From Lineus longissimus (lineage: Eukaryota > Nemertea > Pilidiophora > Heteronemertea > Lineidae): a stretch of 64,000 nt of DNA. Below, in pieces: positions 1 through 12,300 of the stretch (its first letter is position 1; every line of letters starts with the position of its first letter). The stretch is from positions 2,110,501 to 2,174,500 of the forward strand of contig NC_088315.1 of the NCBI RefSeq assembly GCF_910592395.1. The letters are read 5' to 3'. The notes beneath the pieces were generated by a model. The model had not been told where the DNA came from, made no database searches, and saw nothing but the letters and a program-made list of their open reading frames with translations. Position numbers and translations under genes: made by a program.

Positions 1-274
1 AGAGCCACCAATGAACCCCACCCACGTCTTGCGCGAACAGCAATAATAAATGTATCTTCGAGAGGGTATGGCCTAGAAAGGCCCCAACTCTAAAACATCA
101 AGTCAAGTTATGATATTCTGTAGTTGTTTGCTTTGCAATCAATTCCTTCTTCTGAGCATCTGAGTTTCTTCATCTTAGATTTTATGGAATACAAAAACCC
201 CCATAAAATTACATTTGATGTATTCTGAACACATATTTAGTATGTTTCTTTCCTGTGTATTCTTTGATCGTTGT

Positions 275-500
275 GAGATGTGTTCAGGAGTAATTAGCAA
301 TCCCTTTGATATTGGTGAGATGTGTTCAAGAGTAATTAGCAATCCCTTTGATATTGGTGAGATGTGTTCAAGAGTAATTAGCAATTCCTTTGATCTTGCT
401 GAGATGTGTTCAAGAGTAATTAGCAGTCCCTTTGATCTTGCTAAGATGTGTTCAAGAGTAATTAGCAATTCCTTTGGTGTTCGTGAGTTGTGTTCAGGAG
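275..500. repeat. 42-bp minisatellite, about 5.5 copies
   Basis: Units start at 275, 317, 359, 401, 443 and 485 with the consensus opening gagatgtgttcaagagtaat. Because 42 is divisible by three, both strands stay open as repetitive ORFs (a 14-residue period). These look like repeat artefacts rather than genes. The array lies in the intron upstream of the first exon seen in this window. Confidence 0.9.
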
Positions 501-634
501 ATGTCTTCACTGATTTATAATCTGAACTGTCTCTGGAACACTACTTTGGACTTGAACATGTCCAAGATCATTTTAAATATCTGAAATAAATTCTGATTTA
601 CTGATACTTAACATTGTGGGAACTCACTCTTCAG

Positions 635-1335
635 GCTGTCTCCTCAACTAAAGATGAGGAGACAAAGGTCTTAGCCCTTGTTTCATTGTCTTATCAAGTT
701 CATCGTTTCTTCTTCAGCATGGTGCACACATTGACTCGCGAGATTGAATCCACGTTTGCTGACAAAGCCTCTGTTGTCTTGGAGACTGCAAAGTAAGTAC
801 TAGTACCTACATGTGTTCTGATCACCCCAGCTAGAAGCATAACAGCATTTATATGTACATCCCGATTTTGGAATTATGTCTAGTGCTAAAAAGTAGTCTT
901 TCTCTTTCTTTTCAGGTTCATGATTGAGTTGAAAAAGGAACAGACAACCGAATTTGCAACGAAAATTGTGGGTCTAGGTGAAAAGGCAAACTGCAAGGTG
1001 AGAAATTGATGTAGCAAAGACAAAGATACACAGGGATAAGGATAGTATCATAAAGATGATGAAATACAGTCTGATTAGGCATGGGAAAGGAATTCATATA
1101 GGTTGTGCCAGAACAATCATTGGATGCACTGAAATGCACAGTTTACATGAAGACAGTGTCACAACCATCAGTGTCCTACCTCTGCACTTTAAAATTGTAA
1201 CAAGACACCACGTTATGTGATGTAGGTTTTAAAGTGTATCCCAGTGTTGTCATATGTTGTTCTTGTTACTTTCAGCCTTGTGGTACTTACGATGGCCTGA
1301 ATGACACCTTCATCAGACTAACACACGAATCGTAG
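635..1335 (+). CDS. 3' end of an unrecognised gene (last three exons)
   Basis: Three exons join in frame: 635-792, 916-997 and 1276-1335, ending in TAG. Each has clean borders: a pyrimidine-rich acceptor before 635, GTAAGT after 792, TTTTCAG before 916, GTGAGA after 997 and TTTCAG before 1276. The joined 99-residue tail is a mostly helical, charged sequence (it contains VHRFFFSMVHTLTREIE and IELKKEQTTEF) ending in THES. I do not recognise the family. The rest of the gene lies before the window or further upstream. The gene runs tail to tail toward the BMAL gene. Confidence is good that these are real exons and low on function. Confidence 0.6.
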
Positions 1336-2049
1336 AACATTACCTGGACTCGAACACTGCTGCTGTGCTTCTCAGTGGAAAGAGTTCAAATTGTCTTATC
1401 AGGAATAGGAATGCTGGTTCAATTGCTTAAATGGACCTGCAATGAAGGATTTTGAAGGGATACTAAGATAAGGGACAATCCACAGGACACACACAATCTT
1501 CAAACCTTGTCAAACAGGTTGTGGAGAAAGTGCTGCCTTATCATGTGCTCCTATAGTAGATATGCTAGCTAGTGCTGGTTTCCTGTTACCAGGACATGTT
1601 ATCATGTGCTCATGTCCTGTTAAATGATCTACCCAAGCATTTGAAACTCTCCCCAAACATTCACTTTGTCTAGAGTCATCTTAAAACTTGGTTGTTCCTA
1701 AATCACTCTGGTAGTGTAGTGCCTTGATCATGCTTTGAAAAGGTCTGATATGAATGTTTAGATTATTATGTATATACAGCCTATTTTTAAGGTTGGCAGC
1801 ACTTTCAAAAGTTACTGTAATCATACCGATAGACATCGAAAAGTGTACACAGCCAGTCAGTAGAATTCCTCTCCGTCCATTACTGCGAGTTTGTTCTGTG
1901 ATCAACTTCATTACCTATATGTTGCACCTTTGTTTTGAACATTATTAAAAAGAACTGTTTTATAGCATATTTACAGTCTTCATTTTTCAAGTTTAAGCCT
2001 TCTGCTCTAGCTATAGCTTCAACCTCCCTGTTCACTTGATGACAGATCC
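1336..2049. other. 3' flank of the first gene
   Basis: This stretch is likely the 3' untranslated region and flank of the plus-strand gene. An ATTAAA hexamer near 1943 is a possible poly(A) signal. No conserved coding sequence or repeat is seen. Confidence 0.4.
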
Positions 2050-3085
2050 AACCTGACCAAATTGAGACAACTCATATGTCCCCAGTTTCTCAGGTAAACA
2101 GGGATAGATGAGACAGTCACAGCCATCGAATCGGGGGTTGCTGCTCCGCTAACATGTTTACAGCATGGTGTTGTGAGAGACGAGACAATCACAACCAGAC
2201 TGAGTCAGGGCTGACTACTCCACCACCATGTTGCCAGTACAAGGCATGGTGAAAGAGATGAGACAATCACAACCAGGCCGAATTTAATCATGGCTGGCTA
2301 CTCCATTGCCTTGTTAACAACATGGTGAGAGAAATGAGACAGTCACAACCAGGCCAAATCATGGCTGGCTGCTCCATCGCCTTGTTAACAACATAGTGAA
2401 AGAGATGAGACAGTCACAACCAGGCCGAATCATGGCTGGCTGCTCCATCGCCTTGTTAACAACATAGTGAAAGAGATGAGACAGTCACAACCAGGCCGAA
2501 TCATGGCTGGCTGCGCCATCGCCTTGTTAACAACATAGTGAAAGAGATGAGACAGTCACTACCAGGCCGAATCATGGCTGGCTGCTCCACCACTGTGTTG
2601 ACAGCATGGTGAGTTAAATGAGACAGTCACAACAAGACTGAATCAATGCTGGCTACTCCACCAACGTGTTGCTAACATGGTAAACAGACGAGACAGTCAC
2701 AGCCAAAGCGAATTGGGGCTGGCTGCTCCACCACCGCGCAGCTAACACGGTGAGCAAAGGGAGACAGTCACAACTAAACCGAATCGGGGCTGGCTGCTCC
2801 ACCACCGCGTTGTCAACATGGTGAGTTAAGGGAGACAGTCACAACTAGACCAAATCGCAATCGTGGCTGGTTGCTCGACCACCGTGTAGCTAACATGGTG
2901 AGAAAGACGAGACAGTCACAACCAGGCCGATCAAGGCTGGCTGATCCACCGCCTTGGTAATTAATTGACAGCATGGTGAGATAGACAAGACAGACACAAC
3001 CAGGCAGAATCATAGCTGGCTGATCCACCACCTTGTTGACGACATGGTGAGGGATATGAGACAGTCATAACCAGAGCAGCCAGCC
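2050..3085 (+). repeat. ~71-bp minisatellite, forward-oriented half
   Basis: About 14 diverged copies of a unit reading gagacagtcacaaccaggcc, then atcatggctggctgctccac and a gttgacaacatggtgag-like tail. The spacing is 71 bp in the best copies (2341 to 2412). Copies between 2330 and 2590 are nearly identical, which suggests recent local amplification. The same unit continues downstream in the opposite orientation. Confidence 0.9.
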
Positions 3086-3091
3086 TGATCT

Positions 3092-5745
3092 AGTTATGAA
3101 TGTCTCGTCTGTCTCACCATGTTGGCAACGCTGTGGTGGAACTGGAGACTCGATCAGTCTGGTTGTGGTTGTGACTGTCTTGTCTTGTCTCGTTGACCAT
3201 ATTGGAATCGGAAAGGCAGAGCAGACCGCTCTGAGGCGCAGTTCCTATCCAACCGAGTTGTCAATACTGTGGTGGAGCAGCCAGCCCCAATTCGCTCTGG
3301 CTATGACTGTCTCGTCTCTTTACCATGTCAGCAATACGTTGGTGGAGCAGCCAGCATTGATTCGGTCTGGCGGAGACTGTCTCGTCTCTCTCACCGTGCT
3401 ATCAAAACGGTGGTGGAGTAGCCACTCCCCGATTCAATCTGGTCGTGAATGTCTCGTCTCTCATGGAATCGGGAAGGTAGAGCAGACCGCTCTGAGGCAG
3501 TTCCAACCCAACCGAGTTGTCAATACTGTGAAAGTGATGCCACTGACATATCGATACCACAAGAAGGAGACACCAGGGCCGGGGTGGAGGATCTGCGCTC
3601 CGTTACCAAGTCAGTGAGCGGCGGCACTTTCCCGCGTCGAGGCCCACTATTCCTTTTACACCGTGTCTCGGTCCACCAGTATCTGACGTCGGGTGGGATC
3701 TTCTTCCTTTTCCAGAGGGGCACAAGCTTGTGTTTCCCTCCCTATGCCGAGTGGGAGCCGTAACTGACGAAGACATATCACTAGTGGTGGGGGCAGCATA
3801 GTCCCATTTGCATTGGTTGTGACTGTCCCACCTACCTCACTGTTTCAGCAAGCTGCTAGGTCCGATTACGCTGATGGAGCAGCAGGCAGCCAGTCTGGTT
3901 GCCTCAAATCTCTCTCACCACACCATGCTTCCAACACAGTGGTGGAGTAGCCAGCGCCAATTCGCTCTGGCTGTGACTGTCTCGTCTCCTCATGTTAGCA
4001 ATACGTTGGTGGAGCAGCCAGCCTTGATTTAGTCTGGTTGTGATCGTCTGGTCTCTCTCTAGCAACACGTTAGTGGAGCAGCCAGCTCCGATACAGCTTG
4101 GTTGTGACCGTATCATCTCTCTCACCATGTTAGCAACACGGTGGTGGAGCTGCCATCCCTGATTCAGTCTAGTTGTGACTATCTCGTCTCTTTACCAGGT
4201 TGTAAACACATTCGCGGAGCAGCCAGCCCTGATTCGGCATGGTTGTGACTGTCTCGTCTCTTTCGCCATGTTGTCAACACAGTGGAGGTGCAGCCAACCG
4301 TGATTCGGTCTAGTTGCTACTACCTCATATCTCATAGCTTGTTGTCAACACGTTTTGGAGCAGCCAGACTCGATTCAGTCTGGTTGTGATAGTTTTGTCT
4401 CTCTCACAATGCGTCAACACGGTAATATAGCAGTCAGTCCTGATTCGGTCAGGTTGCGTCTGTCTCGTCTCTCTTAGCATACTGTCAGCGGATTGTTCGA
4501 GCAGCCAGCTCTGATTCGGGCTGGTTGTGACAGTTTCGTCTCTCTCACTATGTTGACAATACGGTGGTGGAGCAGCCAGCCTTGATTCGGTCTAGTTGCA
4601 ACTGCATCATCTCTCGCAGCATGTTGTCAACACTGTATGTTGTTGGAGCAGCCAGCCCCAATTCGGTCTGACAGTGACTGTCTCATCTCTTTACCATGAT
4701 GTAAACACGGTGATAGAGCAATTCGGTCTAGTTGCCACTGCCTCATCCCTCACAGCATGTTGACAACATGTTAAGTTGTTGGAGCAGCCAGACCCGATTT
4801 GATATGGTTGTTACTGTCTTGTCTCACCTTGTTAGCAAGACAGTGATGGAGCACCCAGACCGATTCGGGCTGGTTGTGAGGGTTGTCTCGTCTCCTCTCA
4901 CTTTGTTAGTAAGACAGTGATGGAGCACCCAGACCGATTCGGGCTGGTTGTGAGGGTTGTCTCGTCTCCTCTCACTTTGTTAGTAAGACAGTGGTAGATC
5001 AGCCAGACCCGATTCGGGCTGGTTGTGAGGGTCGTCTCGTCTCCTCTCACTTTGTTAGTAAGACAGTGGTGGAGCAGCCAGACCTGATTCGGGCTGGTTG
5101 TGAGGGTCGTCTCGTCTCCTCTCACTTTGTTAGTAAGACAGTGGTAGATCAGCCAGACCTGATTCGGGCTGGTTGTGAGGGTCGTCTCGTCTCCTCTCAC
5201 CTTGTTAGCAAGACAGTGGTGGAGCAGCCAGACCTGATTCGGGCTGGTTGTGAGGGTCGTCTCGTCTCCTCTCACTTTGTTAGTAAGACAGTAGTAGATC
5301 AGCCAGACCCGATTCGGGCTGGTTGTGAGGGTCGTCTCGTCTCCTCTCACTTTGTTAGTAAGACAGTGGTGGAGCAGCCAGACCCGATTCGGGCTGGTTG
5401 TGAGGGTCGTCTCGTCTCCTCTCACTTTGTTAGTAAGACAGTGGTGGAGCAGCCAGACCCGATTCGGGCTGGTTGTGAGGGTTGTCTTGTCTCCTCTCAC
5501 CTTGTTAGCAAGACAGTAGTGGAGCTGCCAGCCCCAATTATTACTCTCAACACATTGTTGGAGCAGCCAGCCCTGATTTCGTCTGGTTGAGACTGTCTAG
5601 TCTCTCTTAGAGTTGTCAAAACGGTGGTGGAGCAGCCAGCCCTGATTTCATCTGGTTGAGACAGTCTTGTCTCCCTCACCACAGCATGCTGTTAACACAT
5701 CGTTGGAGCAGCAAGCCCTGATTTCGTCTGGTTGTGACTGTCTTG
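3092..5745 (-). repeat. ~71-75 bp minisatellite, reverse-oriented half
   Basis: More than 30 copies of the same unit in reverse complement (ctcaccatgttg, then gcagccagccctgattcggt, then ctggttgtgactgtctcgtc). From about 4840 to 5520 a homogeneous 74-75 bp higher-frequency form dominates. It keeps long ORFs open on both strands (a 25-residue period), which are artefacts of the period. About 3470-3830 is a non-repetitive interruption. A second motif, agagcagaccgctctgaggc, occurs at about 3218 and again at about 3481. A last piece in forward orientation follows at 5760-5800. Confidence 0.9.
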
Positions 5746-5799
5746 TCTCTTTCACCTGTGGTGAAGCAGAGGAGACAGTCACAGCCAGACTGGTGAATT

Positions 5800-6187
5800 T
5801 TCTGACAGAACTCTACTGACTTATAACACTAAGATGTATTTTCTACTCTCTTATTGACAAACTACATCACCAATAAATGGACACCAGTTGATCACAATAG
5901 AATTGAATTAACTATAAACATTTAGCATAATCACGTCAGATAAAACATCATCACTATAAATAATATCTACAGTCTTTCTGGAAATGCTTTTAAAACAGAA
6001 CACACTTTCGCTTTCATCAACAATCAACGCCGTGATGCTTATCACTTTGTCAGCCAGTGTATAGCCAAACCATCACAACTTGCTGTCTGTATTTTTGTAA
6101 ATACCTAATCTCCACATTCATTCCTTAGGAGAGCCAAGGAGGATGAGAAAAGTCCGATCCTGATGTCTCAGTCATATTGTTCTTGCC
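5800..6187. other. 3' flank of the BMAL gene
   Basis: AT-rich sequence immediately downstream (minus strand) of the BMAL stop codon, so probably its 3' untranslated region. I see no canonical AATAAA on the minus strand before the minisatellite begins. A TGTATT near 5834 reads AATACA on the minus strand and is a weak candidate signal. Confidence 0.35.
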
Positions 6188-6375
6188 TCAGAGAGGCCAA
6201 GGCAGATCACTGAAGTCCACAGGCCCCCCAAGTCCCGCATCTGCCTCTAGCAAACTCATTAAAATCGACATTGTAGCTTCATCGTTATTTTCACTCGAGT
6301 GTTCCGGTATTCCGAGCATGGCATTTGGTTCTATGACACCATCTATTGCACCCTGGTTGTCCCAGTTCATCCCAT
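6188..6375 (-). CDS. BMAL1: BMAL last exon: C-terminal transactivation tail
   Basis: The acceptor TCTTTCAG precedes 6375 and the stop TGA is at 6188-6190. The exon encodes 62 residues ending in the block [18 protein letters not shown] followed by SDLPWPL. In vertebrate BMAL1 this helix plus final residues recruits CBP/p300 and is bound by CRY. The Drosophila cycle protein lacks it. Its presence suggests a BMAL that carries its own activation domain and a mammalian-like clock logic. That last step is inference from known family biology. Confidence 0.95.
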
Positions 6376-9300
6376 CTGAAAGACAAAGCCAAAGATGAGA
6401 AACAGATTTCTTAGATCATTATCAAAATCTAGTCATTTTGTCTAATGCTTTTCGCCTTGGGAAAATAAATATCTAATACATGTACTTGGACTTTTCTTGG
6501 CTAATGTGTTACAAGTCAGCCCACCCTTTCGGGTGTGAAAGCATGGCTCTGCTGACCTCTCAATGCAGAGAAATGTTATACAAACACAAGTCAACAGAAC
6601 CGTCATCTTTGGAGTCCAAGACAATATAGCATGGGCATGCTTCATTATGAACCTTTGGACTTACCATGCTCCAAGGCACCATTCCTTGGAATTAACCCAT
6701 TGCCGGGCACCTGGACCATTCGGTCTGATGGCATCTGGTTCATCATCAGATTGTCATCGTAGTCGCCTGGAGAAAGGAATCTTATTTTGGTTACATTTGT
6801 GATCGAAAGACTACATTCCCACTGGATTAAAGTAGGAATTGAACGCCTGGATTCAACAGGGTCAATGGGGGTACTTGGCCATTTTTATAAGAATAATGAT
6901 GAAACCAATGCCCTGAAGATATACTAGCTAGTTTTATTTTTGCAGTTTGGTCATTTCAATGTGAGGACCCTTGAGTTATCATGTACTCGTTGTCAAATGA
7001 GACCATTTGTTTCAATTTGCCTACCTCCCATGTCAGCGGAGTGCGTACCCACATGACCGCCGTTCGGTGGTATCAAAGCCTCTCTGGGCGGCATGTGCGG
7101 GCTGAGCTGCCGCATCATGCTCTCCTCATCCAATACAGCTGAAAAACAATGCCATTTTGTCGAATAAGTTAGATAAAACATCACTGAAGACACCTTGAGA
7201 ACATTTCCAAGCAAAGGTCGATTTACTCACAAAGTATACCAGCCTTGTAACAAACGAGATGAGAAAGTACTTAGAACTTTCCAAGAAAAGACCATGTCAG
7301 CAGGTTTTTGATAATTACAACCTTTCCACGATGTTGTGCACTTGGAAATTTTGTTTCCTTTGAGACAACCTAGTTGTTTATGTAGGAGTCATATTACATG
7401 GCACCATTCAGATCAACCCATGCACACCAAACAATGTCCCATGTCTATTACCTGCACTACCAGTAGGACTAGCTATGGTTGTTGTCTGTAAGAAAAAGAA
7501 TAGAAAGTCAACGTTCATGTATATGTACATGTACATCTACTGGTTTTTTTACAGTACATTTCTGGTTGTTGGGTTCTCCATCTTTGTTCCATTTCATTGG
7601 TATGATGAACCAAATGTATGAGTCTATGTCGCATCATAGGGTAAGCTTTCAACTTACATGAAGATCAATGGTACTTTGCAGGGATGCTGGAGGCAGATCA
7701 TGACTGGTGCCCTCCCGTGGCATGCTATAATAATGACAAAGACATCCATGTTGAAAGAACAACGTCAAATGTGGAAGACAGTTTCAGACATCAATAAAAA
7801 GAGACAACCAATTCTGTTATCATTCACAGAAATTCCAATCCAGAGACAGAGAGAACTCCCAGTACTAGAAGATTGGTTCAGTACCTGGTCAGATGTTTTC
7901 ATTGATGACTTAGGTTTATTGGAATGACATTTCAAGGGAATTGATTTATTATACGCCAACCCTTAAAGACCACTAGAGTGGAGGGCAACATAACAATACG
8001 AAGCACATTTAGATACTCTAATCTCGTTCAGAGTGCTCCAGGGATCATGGTGTGAGGACTCAGGTTTGGAGGACAAGGGAAACCAGTAACGGTGTGATCA
8101 AACATGTCAAAATGGTTCGAATTTGATATATTTCTACAAAATAAAGGATTGTTAAATACACCATACATCAGATCTCTAACAAGGTCCATCAGAATACTTG
8201 TTGTTGGATTATACTTTCCCTCGGCAGAAGTCAGGCTAACAAAAAATCTGATAGAACTGTTTTTCAACAAAAGTGGTTTTACAAAATATATAGGACTACA
8301 TTGTGGGGACTTACTCACTGCCCATTAAACACTGGGCACGTATTAACTCGTTCGCTAACTCCTCAGCATGAATCATATTCATGTAGGCCGGCTCTGCCGG
8401 AGGGCTGCAAATTAAGCAGAAGATGCCGCACATTTTAATCAATGATGGGACACTGGGATGTCACAATTCTCTGGTCATTTTCAGAAGGTCAAGGCCTGAA
8501 CACATCAAGCTTTATACCATTCATCAGATTCCAACACAACAATGTAACAGTAATCAGTATTGGTCTAAAGTAACATCCTTTCCTATCATGGGCAGCATAC
8601 GTTGTTAAATTCCCTGGGCTGCAACTAAGTCTTATCATCTACAAAGAAAGAGGGCTTATGAAGAATGATAACTTTGGGTTCATACATTATATGCATGGTC
8701 CAAATTGACTCAATTGGAACCAGAATTTGTGTCCTCAGTTGACAGGGTTCCACTGGCCCGCTAGCCAAGGTAATGCACTGGCATGGTTACTTACTTTTGG
8801 CATTCTAAAACTTCATCAGCAATCTGTCGTCCGATTTTCCCAGCTCCCGGATATGTGCACGTGCTGCTCTGCATCATACTGAGATTAACTCCACCATCTT
8901 GAAATAGATGAGAACAGAGGGTCTGTAAGAGGGCATATCACTGTTGTGGTTATTAGTAGCTTATTATGGCTAAGGGATTCCAATTTCAAGCAAGTCTGTT
9001 TTTTTGAGAAATTCAACTTGGGTATGATTCAGCAGCTTGTTTGGTATCTTCTCTTAAAACATTAGTAGCTGCCAGGCAATTTGCCCTCACATCGATTGTC
9101 CTTGTGCGGGGCTTTTAAATGCTGCAATCAAATACAGAGATAATGTTTTCGACTCACATTCTTTCCTCTTTGTTTCATCATCTGTTGAGAAGACGTCAAG
9201 ATCAGCAGACACCCCAGAGCTGCTCACTTCCTGACCATTATACTCCGACGCCCTGAAACAAGAAGTCATAAATACATTCATATTTCACTGGCAGATCAAG

Positions 9301-12300
9301 ACAATTGGGAATGAATCAAAGGTGTCAATAATTATAGAAACCAAGAGGTCATATGCCCGATCGCCTAAATCTGCCACTGATCACCGACTTCTAAGAAATC
9401 TTGCAATTGCACATTCCCTTTTACAGCCTCTGAACTAGAATTTCATCACGTATCGATTTTGGACAAGCCTTTTCAGATAGAACAGTTCGTCCTCACAGTC
9501 CTTCAAAAGACATCTGTTTTTGTTACATTTAAACTTCTGAATACATACTGCGTGACGGTGTTAGTGGCCACCACACTCTCCACCTCTTTCGTCCAGGGGT
9601 TCTGGAAGGCGTAGGCTGTTGTCTTCATGAAAATGAAGGAGGAGTCTTTGGCTTTGAACCGATACACCGGGGATGTCACACGGACTTTGCTTTGTAAAAC
9701 TGAAAAGACGCAATTATGATGAAGATGATCAATTCCTTCTGATATCATATGACACTGAGCAGAGGAGTGTTTCTTTAAATCACAGTCCACCTGCTGCAGT
9801 ACAGGATTAGAATCACCTCCAAACAAGAGCTCAATTGAGCGAGACTGACTTTCTTCATTGCAGAGCCTTTTAAAAGTGACTGTCACTCTACAATACTTAC
9901 TCAATTTATGAGTGTCAACAAGCTGTTGTATATCGTCAACATGATAATATTCGTAAATGGACGTCCCGACCAATTCCTGGGGGAGATATCCAAGAATCGG
10001 TGTCATCCTGAAACAGAGGAAATATCGAACAGCTCAGAAGCTGATGAACTTCGTGATAACTTTTACAATGTGCAAATGTTAGATTCCCTTTCGAACTCCT
10101 CACACTGGTTGCAAAGGTGGTGATTTCTCATGCTATTTTCCACTTAGCAAAATAATCAGTAAAACTTAGGCCTCCCTCTCTCTGTGACCATTTGGATCTG
10201 GGCCAGAACCCACCTCTGATCAACATATGTAAACTTTCCGTCGACCGTCTGCCGAGATATGAACTCCAATGGATTGACATCTGAAGTGTGATGGTGTTCT
10301 TGTATCTTTTTCGGTGTAAACGGCGTCTGCAGTCTCCCGACCACGACGAGACAACTGAGATTGCAACTCTCCCCTCCTTCCTCATTTTCTTCGACCATGT
10401 TCATCTTTGACTGCGGCCAAGACTTCACATAGCCAGTACAGTGTATCACAGCATAATTTTTCTTCTCTGGAATTCAATAAGAAAACTTTAAGGAAGGACA
10501 GTAAAAACATCATGAACAAAATGAATACTGGTACAAGTTCTTGTTGGACAGTGGATTTCAAGATAAACACACATTTAAGATACTGCACTAAGCCACAGCA
10601 AGGAGTTTAAAGGGTTGCTCTGGGATAAACCCTTACCCATAATTGCTGGCCGATAGATTTTTCCACCAAGAAAAGGCAGTGAGACACTAATCCCAAACAG
10701 GAACCCAGCAAAGGAAGCAAATGCTTGAATGATTAGCTAAATATAAATGGCCACCAATCATCTTAATGGCCAGCCTATTCATAGGTAAGCATCATGTTAC
10801 CAAGAATTCATAATTCTTGATGTTACTAATAAAAAGTCACGAAACACGCAATTCGATCACACTGACATTTGCAGTAATTTTGAATGGGGAGAAGCCACAT
10901 GGCTGAGAAATTAATCTGAAATGGGAAACCATAGTCCACATTTATAGCATTGGGCCTGGGTGCGTAAAGCTGTGTTATCACAAGTAGTTCTGGCGAGATT
11001 AACTCATGTGGGCGTGGGTCCTGTCTTTCATTATGAGATTTCTCTCTACTCCAGTATACCTCGATGGGATGGGGCCATTTCTTAACCTCTCACTCTAGTA
11101 TACCTCGATGGGATGGGGCCATTTGTTAACCTCTCTACTCGAGTATACCTTGATGGGATGGGGCCATTTCTTAACCTCTCTACTCTAGTATACCTCGATG
11201 TGATGGGGCCATTTCTTAACCTCTCTACTCTAGTATACCTCAATGGGATGGGGCCATTTCTTAAGCACTCTACTCTAGTATACCTCGATGGGATGGGGCC
11301 ATTTCTTAACCTCTCTACTCTAGTATACCTCGATGGGACTGGGCCATTTCTTAACCTCTCTACTCTAGTATACCTCGATGGGATGGGCCATTTCTTAACC
11401 TCTCTACTCTAGTATACCTCAATGGGCTGGGGCCATTTCTTAACCTCTCTCCTCTAGTATACCTCAATCTGAGTCAATGGGATGGGGCCATTTCTTAACC
11501 TCTCTACTCTAGTATGCCTCGATGGGATGGGGCCATTTCTTAACCTCTCTGACACATCCAACTCACCAATTCGTCTCCGCCGAACTGAATCCATCACAGC
11601 ACCTTTTTCTATTTTCACATCGGGAACTTTTTCACTTTTTGAGCCTGTCTTCATACGACAATAAAACGACCTTCTAGCACCGGGAACAAATTGTGACAAA
11701 TTATTGGCCATCTCAGTCTTCACAGGCTGCATCGCTGAGAAAGTGAAAAAGAACGATGGAAACTTCAAAATTCTAATCCCATCGAAGAATTTTCATCCTA
11801 TTCTGAGAATGTTTGAGAAATTACAGTTAGTATCATCAGAAGGGGCCCAACAAGTTGTGACTGTGGTCCTCTATACTTGACCGCAGTATTAGCCATTGGT
11901 CATTCCATATCTATGACTCATTACTCTATGGCTCATGTGAAATGTGTGTCTAATCAAGAAACAGTCAGAACATGTTTAAGTACTCAAGTGGATGATGTTA
12001 CTACATATAATAGTATCCTTCCCACCAAGTTCACATCAAGTTGATTTTAGGAATCTTGAACCACTTACTTTTCGGATCGATAAATCTATCTCGCCTGGCT
12101 AGATCGGAGGAGGACAGGTGATCCTTGACCATTTGTATATCCTTGGGGTGGAGAAAGTCAAACAGACTTTGACCCATCAGATCAGACTAGAAAGAAGAGT
12201 CATCTGTTACTGACCCAGTGGGTGTATCAAAACAAAAAGGCAAATTTGACAGGGAAGTTATACTGGCTACTTTTTTCGATCCCCAGGCCCTCAGGCCCCC

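Noticed and set aside
4898-5590. Two ~200-codon ORFs on opposite strands with 25-residue repeats
   Set aside because: They arise from the 75-bp minisatellite period; both strands are open and the copies show no codon-level constraint.
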